From assembly GCF_001445575.1 (NCBI RefSeq), contig NZ_CP013200.1, forward strand, positions 1,798,001 to 1,862,000: a stretch of DNA of 64,000 nucleotides, written 5' to 3'. Under the pieces are notes generated by a model, which was not told where the DNA came from, searched no databases, and saw nothing but the letters and a program-made list of their open reading frames with translations. The position numbers and the translations under genes were made by a program. Shown here piece by piece: positions 1 through 8,925 of this stretch (position 1 is the first letter of the stretch; each line of letters begins with the position of its first letter). The DNA is from Arthrobacter alpinus (GTDB taxonomy: Bacteria > Actinomycetota > Actinomycetes > Actinomycetales > Micrococcaceae).

Positions 1-209
1 GGGCCATGGCCCTGAACGATGTTCGGCTGGTGCTGGCCGAAAGGTTGGAAATTCGGGACGAGGAAGATGCCGAGCGGATCCATGAGGTGCAGGACTGGGG
101 TGACGCGGACGACGTCGAAAGTTACCTTTCACTGGTCTACAACTTTGTCTCCTGGCTCCAAGAAAGCCTGGTTCAAGCCATGCTGTCAGCCATGGCGCGC
201 AGCAAATAG
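1..209 (+). CDS. DUF2017 family protein, C-terminal part (5' end outside window)
   Basis: The open frame runs in from the left edge (codons in phase with position 3) and ends at TAG 207-209. The visible 67 or so residues are acidic and helical, with 'LNDVRLVLAERL' followed by an acidic stretch and a final 'YLSLVYNFVSWLQESL' segment. This matches my memory of the C-terminus of DUF2017 proteins, which in Arthrobacter-type genomes sit between clpS and murI. The murI gene follows directly, which supports the call. The function of the family is unknown. An ATG at 6 exists but is unlikely to be the true start because homology should continue upstream. Confidence 0.7.
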   Translation, partial: AMALNDVRLVLAERLEIRDEEDAERIHEVQDWGDADDVESYLSLVYNFVSWLQESLVQAMLSAMARSK

Positions 210-293
210 GGCCGCGTGCAGCGTCGAGCAGAAAATTGTGTCATTGGGCGCAATTAATACTGTCGGGGCTACAAACGAACTATTGTTGAATCG

Positions 294-1331
294 ATGATGA
301 GCACACAATCAGCCAATCCCCAGTACACATCCGCCATGAGCGCGCAGGCTAGCGTCGTGGCGGATCGGCCCATCGGAATTTTCGATTCTGGGGTTGGGGG
401 ATTGACTGTGGCCCGTGCGGTGATTGATCAGCTCCCCAACGAGTCCATCCTGTATGTGGGCGACACGGCCAAGGGGCCCTATGGGCCGCTGCCGATCGCC
501 GAGGTACGCGCCAATGCGCTCGGGGTCATGGATGAATTGGTTGATTCGGGTGTCAAGCTTCTGGTCATAGCGTGCAACTCAGCGTCCGCGGCCGTGCTGC
601 GCGACGCCCGGGAACGCTACACGGCCCGCTATGGAATTCCAGTCATCGAGGTCATTCAGCCGGCCGTGCGCCGCGCCGTTGCCGCTACCCGGACCGGCAA
701 CGTTGGCGTCATTGGCACCGTGGCGACGGTGGGCTCGCGCGCCTATAACGACACCTTTGCTGCAGCCCCGGATCTGACCATCACCTCCGTTGCCTGCCCC
801 GATTTTGTGCGGTTCGTTGAATCGGGCATCACCGCCGGCCCGGAGTTGCTGACCACGGCCCAAAGGTATTTGGCCCCACTCAAAGAGGCTGGCGTGGACA
901 CCCTGGTGCTTGGCTGCACCCACTACCCGCTGCTGACGGGTGTTATTTCCTTTGTCATGGGCGATTCCGTGACACTGGTTTCCAGCGCCGAAGAAACCGC
1001 CAAGGATGTCTATAAGGCCTTAGTGACCCACGATCTGGAACGTGTTTCACGGTCGGCACCTACCCACCAATTTCTCTCCACTGGCGACGCTGACAGCTTC
1101 GGCATCCTGGCCCGGCGCTTCTTGGGCCCGGAGGTGCGCGGCGTCGAGCAGGTCAGCCACGTGTCAGCGCATTACCCCACCGGCGCACTGGCACGGATTA
1201 CCCCCGACATGATTGCCGCCGCCCGGCAAAATTCCTCCGGTGTGGCAGTCACACAGCACTCTAATTTTGTTTTGGAGGAATCCATGGGCAGACTGGCTGT
1301 TCCGGGAAATGTTGCGGGGGAGCGAACATGA
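294..1331 (+). CDS. murI: Glutamate racemase
   Basis: Interconverts L- and D-glutamate to supply D-Glu for peptidoglycan in the cytoplasm. The N-terminal '[12 protein letters not shown]' motif, the first catalytic cysteine in 'ACNSAS' (near residue 94) and the second in 'GCTHYP' (near residue 208) are all present, so the enzyme should be active. At 345 residues it is longer than the usual 260-280, with a short N-terminal tail and about 60 extra C-terminal residues; similar lengths are expected in Arthrobacter relatives. The start is uncertain: ATG 294, ATG 297 and ATG 336 are all in frame and none has a clear Shine-Dalgarno. The stop overlaps the next start (ATGA-type, 1328-1331), so the following MBL gene is probably translationally coupled. 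Confidence 0.95.
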   Translation: MMSTQSANPQYTSAMSAQASVVADRPIGIFDSGVGGLTVARAVIDQLPNESILYVGDTAKGPYGPLPIAEVRANALGVMDELVDSGVKLLVIACNSASAAVLRDARERYTARYGIPVIEVIQPAVRRAVAATRTGNVGVIGTVATVGSRAYNDTFAAAPDLTITSVACPDFVRFVESGITAGPELLTTAQRYLAPLKEAGVDTLVLGCTHYPLLTGVISFVMGDSVTLVSSAEETAKDVYKALVTHDLERVSRSAPTHQFLSTGDADSFGILARRFLGPEVRGVEQVSHVSAHYPTGALARITPDMIAAARQNSSGVAVTQHSNFVLEESMGRLAVPGNVAGERT

Positions 1332-2125
1332 AGTTAACGATTGTTGGATGTAGCGGGTCCTTTCCCGGTCCGGCGTCGCCCGCGTCCTGTTACCTGCTCA
1401 CAGCGCACGACGGCGTTCGGCCGTGGCGAGTGCTCATTGATTTGGGCAGCGGCGCTTTGGGGGCGGCGCAGAAATACATGGATCTTGAGGACATCGACGC
1501 GATTTTCCTCAGCCACCTTCACCCCGACCACTGCATGGATTTGTGCGGCCTACATGTGGCTGTCCGCTGGAACCCGGAGGGCTGGCATCGGGGCCGAATC
1601 CAAGTCTGGGGACCGGCAGAAACAGCGGATCGGCTCGCCACCGCTTATGGGCTGGACCTAGATCCGGGCATGCGCGAAGAATTTGATTTCATCAACTGGG
1701 CCGAGCGCGAACCAGTCACGGTGGGCCCGTTTAAGGTCACTCCCTATTCAGTCAACCATCCCACTCCCGAGGCCTATGCGCTGCGGGTGGAGGTCACCGA
1801 GTACGACGGCACCGGCATGGACCGCACCGCCGTCCTGACGTACTCAGGTGACACTGACAGTTGTCAGGCCCTAGAAGATGCCGCCCAGAACGCGGACTTC
1901 TTCTTGTGCGAAGCGGCATTCATTGAAGGCCGTGATGACAACATCAAGGACGTCCACCTCACCGGAAAACGTGCTGGGGAAGCCGCAGCGCGGGCCAATG
2001 TGAAGCGGCTGCTACTAACCCATATCCCTGTGTGGACTGACAGCAACACCGTGGTCGAAGAGGCCCGTGGGGTCTTTACGGGCGGCGTGGCCGCGGCCGT
2101 TGCCGGTGTGCACTACACCATCTAG
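1328..2125 (+). CDS. MBL-fold metallohydrolase (RNase Z/phosphodiesterase-like)
   Basis: The 265-residue protein carries the zinc motif '[10 protein letters not shown]' (HxHxDH) near residue 62, a later 'YSGDTDSC' aspartate, and the histidine in 'LLLTHIPVW' near the C-terminus, the usual metal ligands of metallo-beta-lactamase-fold hydrolases. The overall layout resembles the RNase Z / cyclic-nucleotide phosphodiesterase branch. The substrate cannot be told from sequence. Translation probably couples to murI through the 4-base overlap. The murI-MBL-rph-rdgB order is conserved in Actinobacteria, suggesting a housekeeping role, possibly in RNA or nucleotide metabolism; that last point is inference. 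Confidence 0.85.
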   Translation: MKLTIVGCSGSFPGPASPASCYLLTAHDGVRPWRVLIDLGSGALGAAQKYMDLEDIDAIFLSHLHPDHCMDLCGLHVAVRWNPEGWHRGRIQVWGPAETADRLATAYGLDLDPGMREEFDFINWAEREPVTVGPFKVTPYSVNHPTPEAYALRVEVTEYDGTGMDRTAVLTYSGDTDSCQALEDAAQNADFFLCEAAFIEGRDDNIKDVHLTGKRAGEAAARANVKRLLLTHIPVWTDSNTVVEEARGVFTGGVAAAVAGVHYTI

Positions 2126-2180
2126 CGCTCCCTCTTTGTGAGGAGCGGATCCTCTTCATCACCGATCAAGATTGCCATTC

Positions 2181-2723
2181 ATGAATGAGATGCCACGCGA
2201 TAAGAGTGCACCTAACAACGGCAGGGCCGGGCAGGCACCCGTTGCGCCGGCCGTCATGAATACCATCTTCTGGATGCTCATGGGTGCTGCTGTTGCGCAG
2301 ATCATCGCGGCTATTTTTGGTGTTCTACATGCCAGCTCCGATGCCTACCGCGAGGATGCCATCAAGCAACTGGCGGCCCAAAACGTCACTGACGTAAACG
2401 CCGACATGCTGGAAATGATGTCTGTGGCAACCGTGGGAACCATCACTGTCATGGCCGTGGCAGCAGTCATCCTGTATGTGGTGATTGGCCTGTTCCTAAA
2501 GAAAGGCATGGGGTGGGCGCGCCTTGCCGGCACCGGACTGGCATTGATTTCATTCGCCCGCTACATGGGCGTGAACACTCCCGGTGGCATGGCCACGCTC
2601 CTCCAGATCGTCCTCGGAGTCGCCGCCATTGTGCTGTGCTTCATGGGTCCAGCCGCCGTGTTCTTCAAGGACAAGAGAACCCACAAGCTGGCTCGCAGAA
2701 AGAACGCACGCCTCGCCCGGTAG
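2181..2723 (+). CDS. Small integral membrane protein of unknown function
   Basis: About 180 residues with a short polar N-terminus, roughly four hydrophobic segments (residues about 25-45, 75-98, 107-122 and 130-155) and a basic tail ending in 'KLARRKNARLAR'. There is no recognisable motif. The frame is also open from TTG 2172; ATG 2181 and ATG 2190 are other possible starts, and none has a well-spaced Shine-Dalgarno. The last codons and the stop (cctcgcccggtag) are the seed of the repeat array that follows, as the same string recurs downstream. It lies between the MBL gene and rph on the same strand. Unknown function. Confidence 0.7.
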   Translation: MNEMPRDKSAPNNGRAGQAPVAPAVMNTIFWMLMGAAVAQIIAAIFGVLHASSDAYREDAIKQLAAQNVTDVNADMLEMMSVATVGTITVMAVAAVILYVVIGLFLKKGMGWARLAGTGLALISFARYMGVNTPGGMATLLQIVLGVAAIVLCFMGPAAVFFKDKRTHKLARRKNARLAR

Positions 2724-3150
2724 CGCCTTCCGGCCTCCCCAACCTCGCTTCGTCCCCAGCCGCTCCCACCGCTCGCGGCTTGTGGGCCCACGGCCGTGGC
2801 CCCTCGCCCGGTAGCGCCTTCCGGCCTCCCTAACCTCGCTTCGTCCCCAGCCGCTCCCACCGCTCGCACTCTCGCGGCGGGTCCCTCGCGGCTTGTGGGC
2901 CCACGGCCGTGGCCCCTCGCCCGGTAGCGCCTGCCGGCCTCCCCAACCTCGCTTCGTCCCCAGCCGCTCCCACCGCTCGCAAGCTCGCGCTGGGTCCCTC
3001 GCGGCTTGTGGGCCCACGGCCGTGGCCCCTCGGCCGGTAGCGCCTCCCAGCCTCCCCGACCTCGCTGCGCTCGGCCGTGGCCCCTCGGCCGGTAGCGCCT
3101 CCCAGCCTCCCCGACCTCGCTGCGCTCGGCCGTGGCCCCTCGGCCGGTAG
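2711..3150. repeat. GC-rich repeat array between membrane-protein gene and rph
   Basis: Units begin with 'cctcg(c/g)ccggtag' at 2711, 2802, 2915, 3028, 3083 and 3138, giving periods of 91, 113, 113, 55 and 55 bases. The first three units share a core (cggcctcccc-aacctcgcttcgtcc, then ccgctcccaccgctcgc) and a palindromic string 'ccacggccgtgg'. The last ones are shorter and have 'gacctcgctgcgctcggcc' in place of the core. The first unit overlaps the end of the upstream coding sequence and the last stops just before rph. Open frames through it in several registers come from GC-rich repeat structure and are not genes. Confidence 0.85.
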
Positions 3151-3160
3151 GCTTATCCCC

Positions 3161-3901
3161 ATGACTTCCTCTGAAATACTTCGCGCCGACGGGCGCACCA
3201 ACGACCAGCTCCGCGACATCACCATCACCCGCGGCTGGTCCAAGCAGGCCGAAGGTTCGGCCCTGATCGAATTCGGCAACACCCGCGTGCTGTGCACCGC
3301 CTCCCTGACCCCCGGCGTGCCGCGCTGGCTCAAGGGTGAAGGCACCGGCTGGGTCACGGCCGAATACGCCATGCTTCCCCGCGCCACGAACACCCGTAAC
3401 TCCCGCGAATCCGTCAAGGGCAAAATCGGTGGCCGCACCCACGAGATCTCTCGTCTGATCGGCCGCTCACTGCGCTCCATCATCGACACGAAGGCTTTGG
3501 GCGAGAACACGATCGTCCTGGACTGTGACGTGCTCCAGGCCGACGGCGGCACCCGCACCGCGGCCATCACTGGCGCCTACGTGGCCCTCGCCGACGCCAT
3601 TGCGTTCGCCAAGGAAAACAAGCTGATCGCCAAAAACGCCCAGCCGTTGATCGACACCGTCTCCGCCATCTCCGTCGGCATCATCGACGGTGTCCCCATG
3701 CTGGATCTGCCCTACGTTGAAGACGTGCGCGCCGAGACAGACATGAACGTTGTGGTCACCGGCTCCGGCAAGTTCGTTGAGGTGCAGGGCACCGCTGAAG
3801 GTGCACCGTTCGATCGTGACGAGCTCAACCAGCTCCTGGATCTGGCCCTGATCGGCACCACGCAGCTGGCCCAGATCCAGCGCGAGACCCTCGGTAACTA
3901 G
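3161..3901 (+). CDS. rph: Ribonuclease PH
   Basis: Phosphate-dependent 3'-5' exoribonuclease that trims tRNA 3' ends. The 246-residue length is standard. Start '[11 protein letters not shown]' and the internal '[18 protein letters not shown]', '[16 protein letters not shown]' and '[20 protein letters not shown]' blocks are the family signature. ATG 3161 fits the family's N-terminus, and longer open frames upstream run into the repeat array. No strong Shine-Dalgarno is visible. The stop TAG shares its G with the GTG start of rdgB (3901), so the two are coupled. The repeat array occupies its entire 5' region, so the promoter may lie inside it or further upstream. Confidence 0.96.
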   Translation: MTSSEILRADGRTNDQLRDITITRGWSKQAEGSALIEFGNTRVLCTASLTPGVPRWLKGEGTGWVTAEYAMLPRATNTRNSRESVKGKIGGRTHEISRLIGRSLRSIIDTKALGENTIVLDCDVLQADGGTRTAAITGAYVALADAIAFAKENKLIAKNAQPLIDTVSAISVGIIDGVPMLDLPYVEDVRAETDMNVVVTGSGKFVEVQGTAEGAPFDRDELNQLLDLALIGTTQLAQIQRETLGN

Positions 3902-4521
3902 TGAGCGCGCCCAAACTGGTCCTCGCCACCCACAACCAGGGCAAATTGCGGGAGCTGCGCGAGTTGCTCCGTGGCCAGATTCCTGGTCTGGATGTGGACA
4001 GTGACGTGCTCGACGCCGGAGCAATCGACGCCCCGGATGTCGCCGAAACAGGGGTCACCTTCGCGGAGAATGCGCGGCTGAAGGCACACGCTGTGGCCCA
4101 GTTCAGCGGCGCACTGGCTATTGCCGATGATTCAGGGTTGGCCGTGGACGTGCTGGGCGGAGCCCCCGGCATCTTCTCGGCCCGTTGGGCTGGTGCCCAC
4201 GGAGATGACACAGCAAACCTGAACCTGCTCTTGGCTCAGCTGGGCGACATTTCACCCGAGCACCGTGGCGCGCGCTTTGTCTGCGCCGCGGCGCTGGCCA
4301 ACCCGGACGGATCCTTGGACATAGTGGAGGAAGGGACCCTCGAGGGAACCTTGCTTCCCGAGCCCCGGGGTGAGGGCGGCTTCGGCTATGACCCGATCCT
4401 GCAGCCTGTGGGCATGGACGTTTCATGCGCCGAGCTGAGCAGCGCGGAGAAGAACGCCATCAGCCACCGGGGCAACGCCTTCCGGGCGCTGCTGCCACAC
4501 ATCGTCAAGGCACTTTCCTAA
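3901..4521 (+). CDS. rdgB: Non-canonical purine NTP pyrophosphatase (RdgB/HAM1)
   Basis: Hydrolyses dITP, ITP and XTP to monophosphates, cleaning the nucleotide pool. Family motifs are 'LATHNQGKLRELRELL' at the N-terminus, 'VTFAENARLKA', 'ADDSGLAVDVLGGAPG', 'GEGGFGYDPI' and the terminal 'SAEKNAISHRGNA'. At 206 residues the length is normal. The GTG start overlaps the rph stop by one base, an arrangement common for the rph-rdgB pair. A long palindrome (4553-4615) lies 30 bases past the stop and probably marks the end of the transcript. Confidence 0.96.
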   Translation: MSAPKLVLATHNQGKLRELRELLRGQIPGLDVDSDVLDAGAIDAPDVAETGVTFAENARLKAHAVAQFSGALAIADDSGLAVDVLGGAPGIFSARWAGAHGDDTANLNLLLAQLGDISPEHRGARFVCAAALANPDGSLDIVEEGTLEGTLLPEPRGEGGFGYDPILQPVGMDVSCAELSSAEKNAISHRGNAFRALLPHIVKALS

Positions 4522-4552
4522 GCTCCCAAGAGCTCCTGCACCTCTCCCGCGA

Positions 4553-4615
4553 CGCCGAAAGGGGAGTAGTTGGCAATGTTCGTCACGAACATTGCCAACT
4601 ACTCCCCTTTCGGCG
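4553..4615. repeat. Perfect 31-bp-arm palindrome between convergent genes
   Basis: Left arm 4553-4583 and right arm 4585-4615 are exact reverse complements around a single C. It lies between the ends of rdgB (+) and the DedA gene (-). There is no T-run on either side, so it is not a textbook intrinsic terminator, although the fold would be very stable in RNA. It could be a bidirectional terminator or an extragenic palindromic element. Confidence 0.85.
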
Positions 4616-4674
4616 CGAGAGGGCTCCGAGGTTCGGCGCAAGCGGGCTCCCAGTGGGAAGCCGGCAGGGGCGTT

Positions 4675-5394
4675 TTACGCCTCCGAGGCCTTCTTTTTGC
4701 GGTGCTTGCTCATGGCCTTCAGGAACTCGATGCCGATCGGAATGATGGACACGGCAACGATGCCGATGAAGATGATGTCCAGGTTGTGCTGAACCCACGG
4801 CACGTTGTTACCCAGAACGTAGCCCAGGTAGGTGACACCGCCAGCCCATGCGATGGCGCCAATGGCGTTGAAGAGCATGAACTTGCGCATGTCCATCTTG
4901 GCGACGCCCACAATAACAGGGACAAAGGTGCGCACGATCGGAACAAAGCGGGCCAGGATCAGGGCCTTGCCGCCGTGCCGTTCAAAGAAGGCGTGGGCGC
5001 TGTCAACATGCTGTTTCTTGAAGAGCTTGGAGTCCGGCTTGTTGAAGATGGCCGGGCCGGCTTTGTAGCCAATGAAATAACCCAGCTGGTTGCCCACAAA
5101 ACCTGAGACGATCAGCAAGCCCATGAGCACCCAAATGTTCACGGGCATGGCGCCGGTGCTGACCAACAATCCTGCGGTGAACAAGAGCGAATCACCGGGC
5201 AGGAAGAAGCCCACCAGCAGGCCTGTCTCGGCGAAGATGATGCCGCAGGCAATGATGACCACCCAAAAACCCAGGGCAGGGTGGTTCAAGAGGTTCATCG
5301 GATCGAGCCAGTCGGGCAGCAGTCCCAGAGAAGGAACGGCCCCATGGCCCACGAGAGCGGGCAGGACGGAGTCATTCAATGCAGTAAGTATCAC
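4675..5394 (-). CDS. DedA/VTT-domain membrane protein
   Basis: A 239-residue polytopic membrane protein of the DedA family, implicated in lipid flipping and envelope homeostasis. The diagnostic segments are 'IFAETGLLVGFFLPGDSLLF' (re-entrant loop with conserved E and PGD) and 'ARFVPIVRTFVPVIVGVAKM' (conserved R-F-x-P-x-x-R-T). There are five or six hydrophobic segments and a lysine-rich cytoplasmic tail. It is transcribed divergently from the exonuclease gene and convergently with rdgB. The precise substrate is not predictable. Confidence 0.9.
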   Translation of the reverse strand: MILTALNDSVLPALVGHGAVPSLGLLPDWLDPMNLLNHPALGFWVVIIACGIIFAETGLLVGFFLPGDSLLFTAGLLVSTGAMPVNIWVLMGLLIVSGFVGNQLGYFIGYKAGPAIFNKPDSKLFKKQHVDSAHAFFERHGGKALILARFVPIVRTFVPVIVGVAKMDMRKFMLFNAIGAIAWAGGVTYLGYVLGNNVPWVQHNLDIIFIGIVAVSIIPIGIEFLKAMSKHRKKKASEA

Positions 5395-5552
5395 ACTCCA
5401 AGATTACGGTACTTCGCTGTACGTTCTCTCCACCTATAGGAGGATATTACGGCCGTATCCTTGGGCCGAGGGCATTGGACAGTGGGGAGTGCGACAGGGA
5501 AGCCGGGTTTATCAGTGCAGTGCCCGTGGTGTGCCGGGGGTAGCCTTGAAGG

Positions 5553-6551
5553 GTGGCTTTGGACTTTACAGCAATTGATTTTGAAACTGCCAACGGATTT
5601 AGGGGATCGCCCTGCTCCGTTGGCCTCACAAGGGTCCGTGGCGGGGTGATTGTTGAGGAAGGATATTGGCTCATGCGCCCGCCCGAGGGGCATGACCACT
5701 TTGATTCGCGCAACATCACCATTCACGGCATCACCCCCGACGACGTCGCCGGCTCCCCACGTTTTGCCGACGTCTTTGGCGAGGTCAACGCCTTCATTGG
5801 CGCGGACGCGCTCGTGGCGCACAACGCAGCCTTCGATCTTGGCGTGATCCGCTCCGCCTCCGAGGTCTCGGGCCTGGCAGCCCCTGCGTTTGACTACGCC
5901 TGCACAGTGGTGCTCTCGCGCAAGAACTATTCACTGCCGTCGTACTCGCTGCCTTTTGTGGCCGAGGCCGCCGGTGTTCCGCTCCGCAACCACCACGACG
6001 CCACTGAGGATGCCCGGGCCTGTGCTGGGATCATGGTGGACATTGCTCGCAAGCACGGAGTTGACTCGGTGCGCGGTGTGTTTGAGTCGATGAGGTTGGC
6101 CATGCCGCACGCCGACGCCTACGACCCAGCCACGGATGAGGTTTCCAAGGCCACCCGCTCCGCCCTGGAACGCATCGCGGAAATGAAGGACGGACTCGCC
6201 AATGGCACGGCTCGCGGTGGCCGCTCCAGCTGGTCCACGGAAGGTCCCAACCCCGAGCCGAATGCCCATGCCGATGTGGCGCATCCACTGTTTGGCCAAA
6301 CTGTTGTGTTTACGGGCGATCTCAGCCTGGGCCGGCCCCAAGCGAAAACCATGGCCGCCGCCCACGGCGCCCAGTGCGCCAGCAACGTGACCCTGAAAAC
6401 TACTGTTCTGGTGGTGGGCAGTGGCTTCGCCGCCGCTGACCTGAGCAACGGCCGGCTGACGTCCAAGGCCAAGCGTGTGCTTGACCTGCAACGCCGCGGG
6501 CAGGGCATAGAGGTGCTCTCCGAGGGCGAGTTCATGCAGATGGTGGGCTAG
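5553..6551 (+). CDS. DnaQ-like 3'-5' exonuclease with C-terminal BRCT domain
   Basis: Residues about 1-170 form a DEDDh exonuclease: 'FTAIDFETA' (ExoI D and E), 'VAHNAAFDLGVI' (ExoII) and 'NHHDATEDARACAGI' (ExoIII H and D). The C-terminal 90 residues, from 'GQTVVFTGDL' to 'VLSEGEFMQMVG', are a BRCT domain like that of NAD-dependent DNA ligases. Related exonuclease-BRCT proteins are common in Actinobacteria and are thought to act in DNA repair or proofreading. The likely start is GTG 5553, but TTG 5559 has a better-spaced gaaggg (5548-5553), so the first two residues are uncertain. Confidence 0.88.
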   Translation: MALDFTAIDFETANGFRGSPCSVGLTRVRGGVIVEEGYWLMRPPEGHDHFDSRNITIHGITPDDVAGSPRFADVFGEVNAFIGADALVAHNAAFDLGVIRSASEVSGLAAPAFDYACTVVLSRKNYSLPSYSLPFVAEAAGVPLRNHHDATEDARACAGIMVDIARKHGVDSVRGVFESMRLAMPHADAYDPATDEVSKATRSALERIAEMKDGLANGTARGGRSSWSTEGPNPEPNAHADVAHPLFGQTVVFTGDLSLGRPQAKTMAAAHGAQCASNVTLKTTVLVVGSGFAAADLSNGRLTSKAKRVLDLQRRGQGIEVLSEGEFMQMVG

Positions 6552-6562
6552 CTCCGCCGGAC

Positions 6563-6905
6563 TGCTGAGGACTACGCTTTCTTGCATGGCCCACGTTCCG
6601 CTGCGGGAAGATCTTTGCCTACTTCGGCCAAGGACAGCAGGACCATCCACGGGATGCCTCAGTCCAGGTTCTGCCCGAGGCTGGTGAACGCGAGGCACTC
6701 TTGGCGGATCAGCGCTTCTTCATCCTCTCCTATAGTGGGCCTTACGGCTGGGTGGGGCTAGACCTCAGCGTCGATCGCCCTGACTGGCAAAAAATCGCCG
6801 AACTGCTCGATAGCTCCTACCGGCAGCTCCTACCGGCGGATTGCCCCTGCCCGGTGTTGGGCATTACTGGACCAAGACGGCTCCCCGGCCGACCGGCACC
6901 TCTGA
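6563..6905 (+). pseudogene. MmcQ/YjbR family gene remnant, N-terminus lost and frameshifted
   Basis: The translation from about 6569 reads 'AWPTFRCGKIFAYF', then 'VLPEAGEREALLADQRFFI', 'GPYGWVGLDL' and 'WQKIAELLDSSYR', which is the MmcQ/YjbR (DUF419-type) fold pattern. An in-frame TGA sits directly upstream at about 6565, so the first 30 or so residues and the start are gone. A tandem 13-bp duplication at 6812-6837 shifts the frame. Reading in the +1 frame after it restores the family's ending ('YRRIAPARCWALLDQD') to a TGA at 6903-6905. The frame that stays open to 7018 past the duplication is spurious. Confidence 0.75.
6812..6837. repeat. 13-bp tandem duplication causing a frameshift
   Basis: The string agctcctaccggc occurs twice back to back (6812-6824, 6825-6837). 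Removing one copy joins the YjbR-like frame on either side ('LDSSYR' to 'RIAPAR'). This is typical of replication slippage. Confidence 0.9.
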
Positions 6906-7021
6906 CTGATGCCAACGCGTGCGTGCTGAACCCGACTGCACCGTTGTGTTGCCCGCAGCACCAGTTCGTCATGCGGCGCAACAAAGCTAGGGGCCCGGCG
7001 CCCGCAGTTCTACTCTGAGCT

Positions 7022-7594
7022 ATGAGTCAACTCGCAGACATTCCCGCAGCCACTGAATTCATCCAGCCCGAATTCACTGACCAGGAATCCGTGCCGCCGG
7101 CCGAGGCCGGTCTGCTCAAACGCATCTTCGCTTTTCCGAACCCCGTCAACGAATATGCTGCGCGCTGCACAGCGGGCCTTGTGGTGGTGATGGCGCTGGT
7201 GGCGATCCTGACTCAGTGGGAATGGCTGGTGGGAGTCATCGCCGCGGGGTTCATCCTGCGCCTAGCCTTTGGTCCGCGAATCTCCCCGGCAGCACTGCTG
7301 TCAGTGAAGGTTCTGGCGCCTCGCTTGGGCCAAGCCAAATTGGTGCCGGGCCCGCCCAAGCGCTTTGCTCAGGGCATCGGAGTCTTCATATCCGTCGCTG
7401 CCTTTATCCTGTTGCTGGCTGAGCTGCCGCTGGCCGGATGGGCCCTGATGGCCCTGCTGTTGGTGGCAGCCTCGCTGGAATCATTTATTGGCCTGTGCCT
7501 GGGCTGCATTCTATTCGGCGTCCTGGTGCGCCGCGGACTCATCCCAGCCGGAATCTGCGACGAGTGCGCCAACGTCAACTTCCGGAGCCGTTGA
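7022..7594 (+). CDS. DUF4395 membrane protein
   Basis: A 190-residue protein with a polar N-terminus, the family motif 'FPNPVNEYAARCTAGLVV', four hydrophobic segments, a 'FGPRISP' stretch, and a cysteine-bearing C-terminus ('GLCLGCILFG' and 'CDECANVNF'). These features match DUF4395 proteins, often encoded near thiol-redox genes. The conserved cysteines suggest redox or metal chemistry at the membrane, but the function is unknown. It follows the YjbR remnant on the same strand and converges on the ADP-ribosylglycohydrolase gene; a short T-rich stretch after the stop may terminate both. Confidence 0.85.
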   Translation: MSQLADIPAATEFIQPEFTDQESVPPAEAGLLKRIFAFPNPVNEYAARCTAGLVVVMALVAILTQWEWLVGVIAAGFILRLAFGPRISPAALLSVKVLAPRLGQAKLVPGPPKRFAQGIGVFISVAAFILLLAELPLAGWALMALLLVAASLESFIGLCLGCILFGVLVRRGLIPAGICDECANVNFRSR

Positions 7595-7635
7595 GAGCTG
7601 GGCTTTTTTACTCCGGTCTCTCGTTCCGTTAGCGG

Positions 7636-8721
7636 CTAGGCCCCGGTGGTCAGCTTGATGAACTCAGCGCCCAAACGGCGGATCACCGCGGGAGCCTCGC
7701 ACAGCGTCAACCACGACGGCGGGAGCGCGGCTTCTCCGTAGAGCGCACCAAGGATGTTCCCGGCAATGGAAGCAGTGGAGTCGCTGTCTCCGCTGTGGTT
7801 GGTGGCGAGCCGAATGGCAGCCAAAAAATGATCCACGGGTGAGCCCGCCGCCTGCTCGGTGACCAACACCGAATACACGGCAACGGCCAAGGCTTCTTCC
7901 GCAACCCAACCCAACCCCAGCGTTTCGGTGAGGGAGTCGCCGGACAGGGGTGCGCCGTCGTGCGTGGAAAGCGTCAATGCTGACTCGAGCCGAGCCAGCA
8001 AATCCTGATCGGCTGAAGGCTCGCCAGCGGCACGATCCCGGGCGGATTCGCCCGCCGCACGCAACGGGAGCCCGGCAATGACGATCTGGTGGATGAGCCA
8101 GCTAAACGCGCCGGAGGACTGGCGGGCGGACGGGTGACCGTGGGTGAGTGAGGCGGCGTCGGAGCTGATCTTGTAGATGGTTTCCGCGTCAACATTGGGC
8201 AACAGGCCATAGGGGGCCGAGCGCATGACGGTCCCGCAGCCCTTGGAATCGGGGTTGACGGGACGGAACACGGTACCCATGTGGCCGGTGGCAAGGCCCG
8301 TTACGCAGGCGTTGCCGGGGTGGCGCTGATGGTGGAGGACGCTCTGGGAATCAATCCAGCGAGGGGCCTGCTCGGGGGCGTGCTCGGCCGTTTCAATGCC
8401 CTGCGTTTTTAGCCAGCGCAGGTAGGCGAGCCACTGGCAGGCGTTGATGTCGGCGCCCACGCCATTGTTGGCCCACTCCAGAACATCGAGGAGACCGTCG
8501 AGCGTGTAGAGGGTCATCTGGGTGTCATCGGAAAAGTGAGCGGTGCCGGTTGCCTGAGACAAATCCACCAGCAACGACGGGCCGAACTTTGCATGGATGT
8601 CAGCCAGGGAATCGAACTCTACGAGGTAGCCGAAGGCGTCGCCCAACGCGCCGCCCATGAGGGTGCCCTGAACACGGCTGGCAAAGTCGGCGGGGACAGG
8701 GGTGTGAACGGGAGTTGTCAT
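7636..8721 (-). CDS. ADP-ribosylglycohydrolase family protein
   Basis: The 361-residue protein has the ARH/DraG signature: 'GALGDAFGYLVEFDS' near the N-terminus, 'FSDDTQMTLYTLDGLL' (metal-binding DDT), and 'HSGDSDSTASIAGNILGALYG' (GDxDS metal and ADP-ribose site) near the C-terminus. These bind the Mg pair that removes ADP-ribose from proteins or small substrates. No DraT partner is nearby, so the target is unknown. About 50 residues after the N-terminal third are extra or divergent ('DRAAGEPSADQDLL'). It is a single gene, facing away from the DUF202 pair. Confidence 0.9.
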   Translation of the reverse strand: MTTPVHTPVPADFASRVQGTLMGGALGDAFGYLVEFDSLADIHAKFGPSLLVDLSQATGTAHFSDDTQMTLYTLDGLLDVLEWANNGVGADINACQWLAYLRWLKTQGIETAEHAPEQAPRWIDSQSVLHHQRHPGNACVTGLATGHMGTVFRPVNPDSKGCGTVMRSAPYGLLPNVDAETIYKISSDAASLTHGHPSARQSSGAFSWLIHQIVIAGLPLRAAGESARDRAAGEPSADQDLLARLESALTLSTHDGAPLSGDSLTETLGLGWVAEEALAVAVYSVLVTEQAAGSPVDHFLAAIRLATNHSGDSDSTASIAGNILGALYGEAALPPSWLTLCEAPAVIRRLGAEFIKLTTGA

Positions 8722-8925
8722 GGATCCAATTTACCGTTTCCTGAACGCTTTGCGGTTCTTTCCGGTTGCCGGCGGGCGCCGGATCTGTGAGGGCTGGCGG
8801 CGGCACTGCTGAGTGCGAGGTGGCCCGATAGGTGCCCAGTAGACTCTTAGACGGAGCAGATTCTGCACCCACTACATCTTGGCTGCCCCGCACCAGCTCG
8901 GGAGAAGCCCTGCACGAGGAGAACC

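Noticed and set aside
265..290. SOS-box-like string cgaac-tatt-gttga upstream of murI
   Set aside because: Only a partial match to the actinobacterial LexA consensus (TCGAAC-N4-GTTCGA), and murI is not a known SOS gene.
2550..3442. Long minus-strand and other frames across the repeat array and early rph
   Set aside because: They are made of repeat units and antisense rph, with biased GRGPTSRE-type translation.
6701..7018. Open frame of 105 codons between the exonuclease and DUF4395 genes
   Set aside because: The first half is a frameshifted YjbR remnant, and the part past the 13-bp duplication is in the wrong register.
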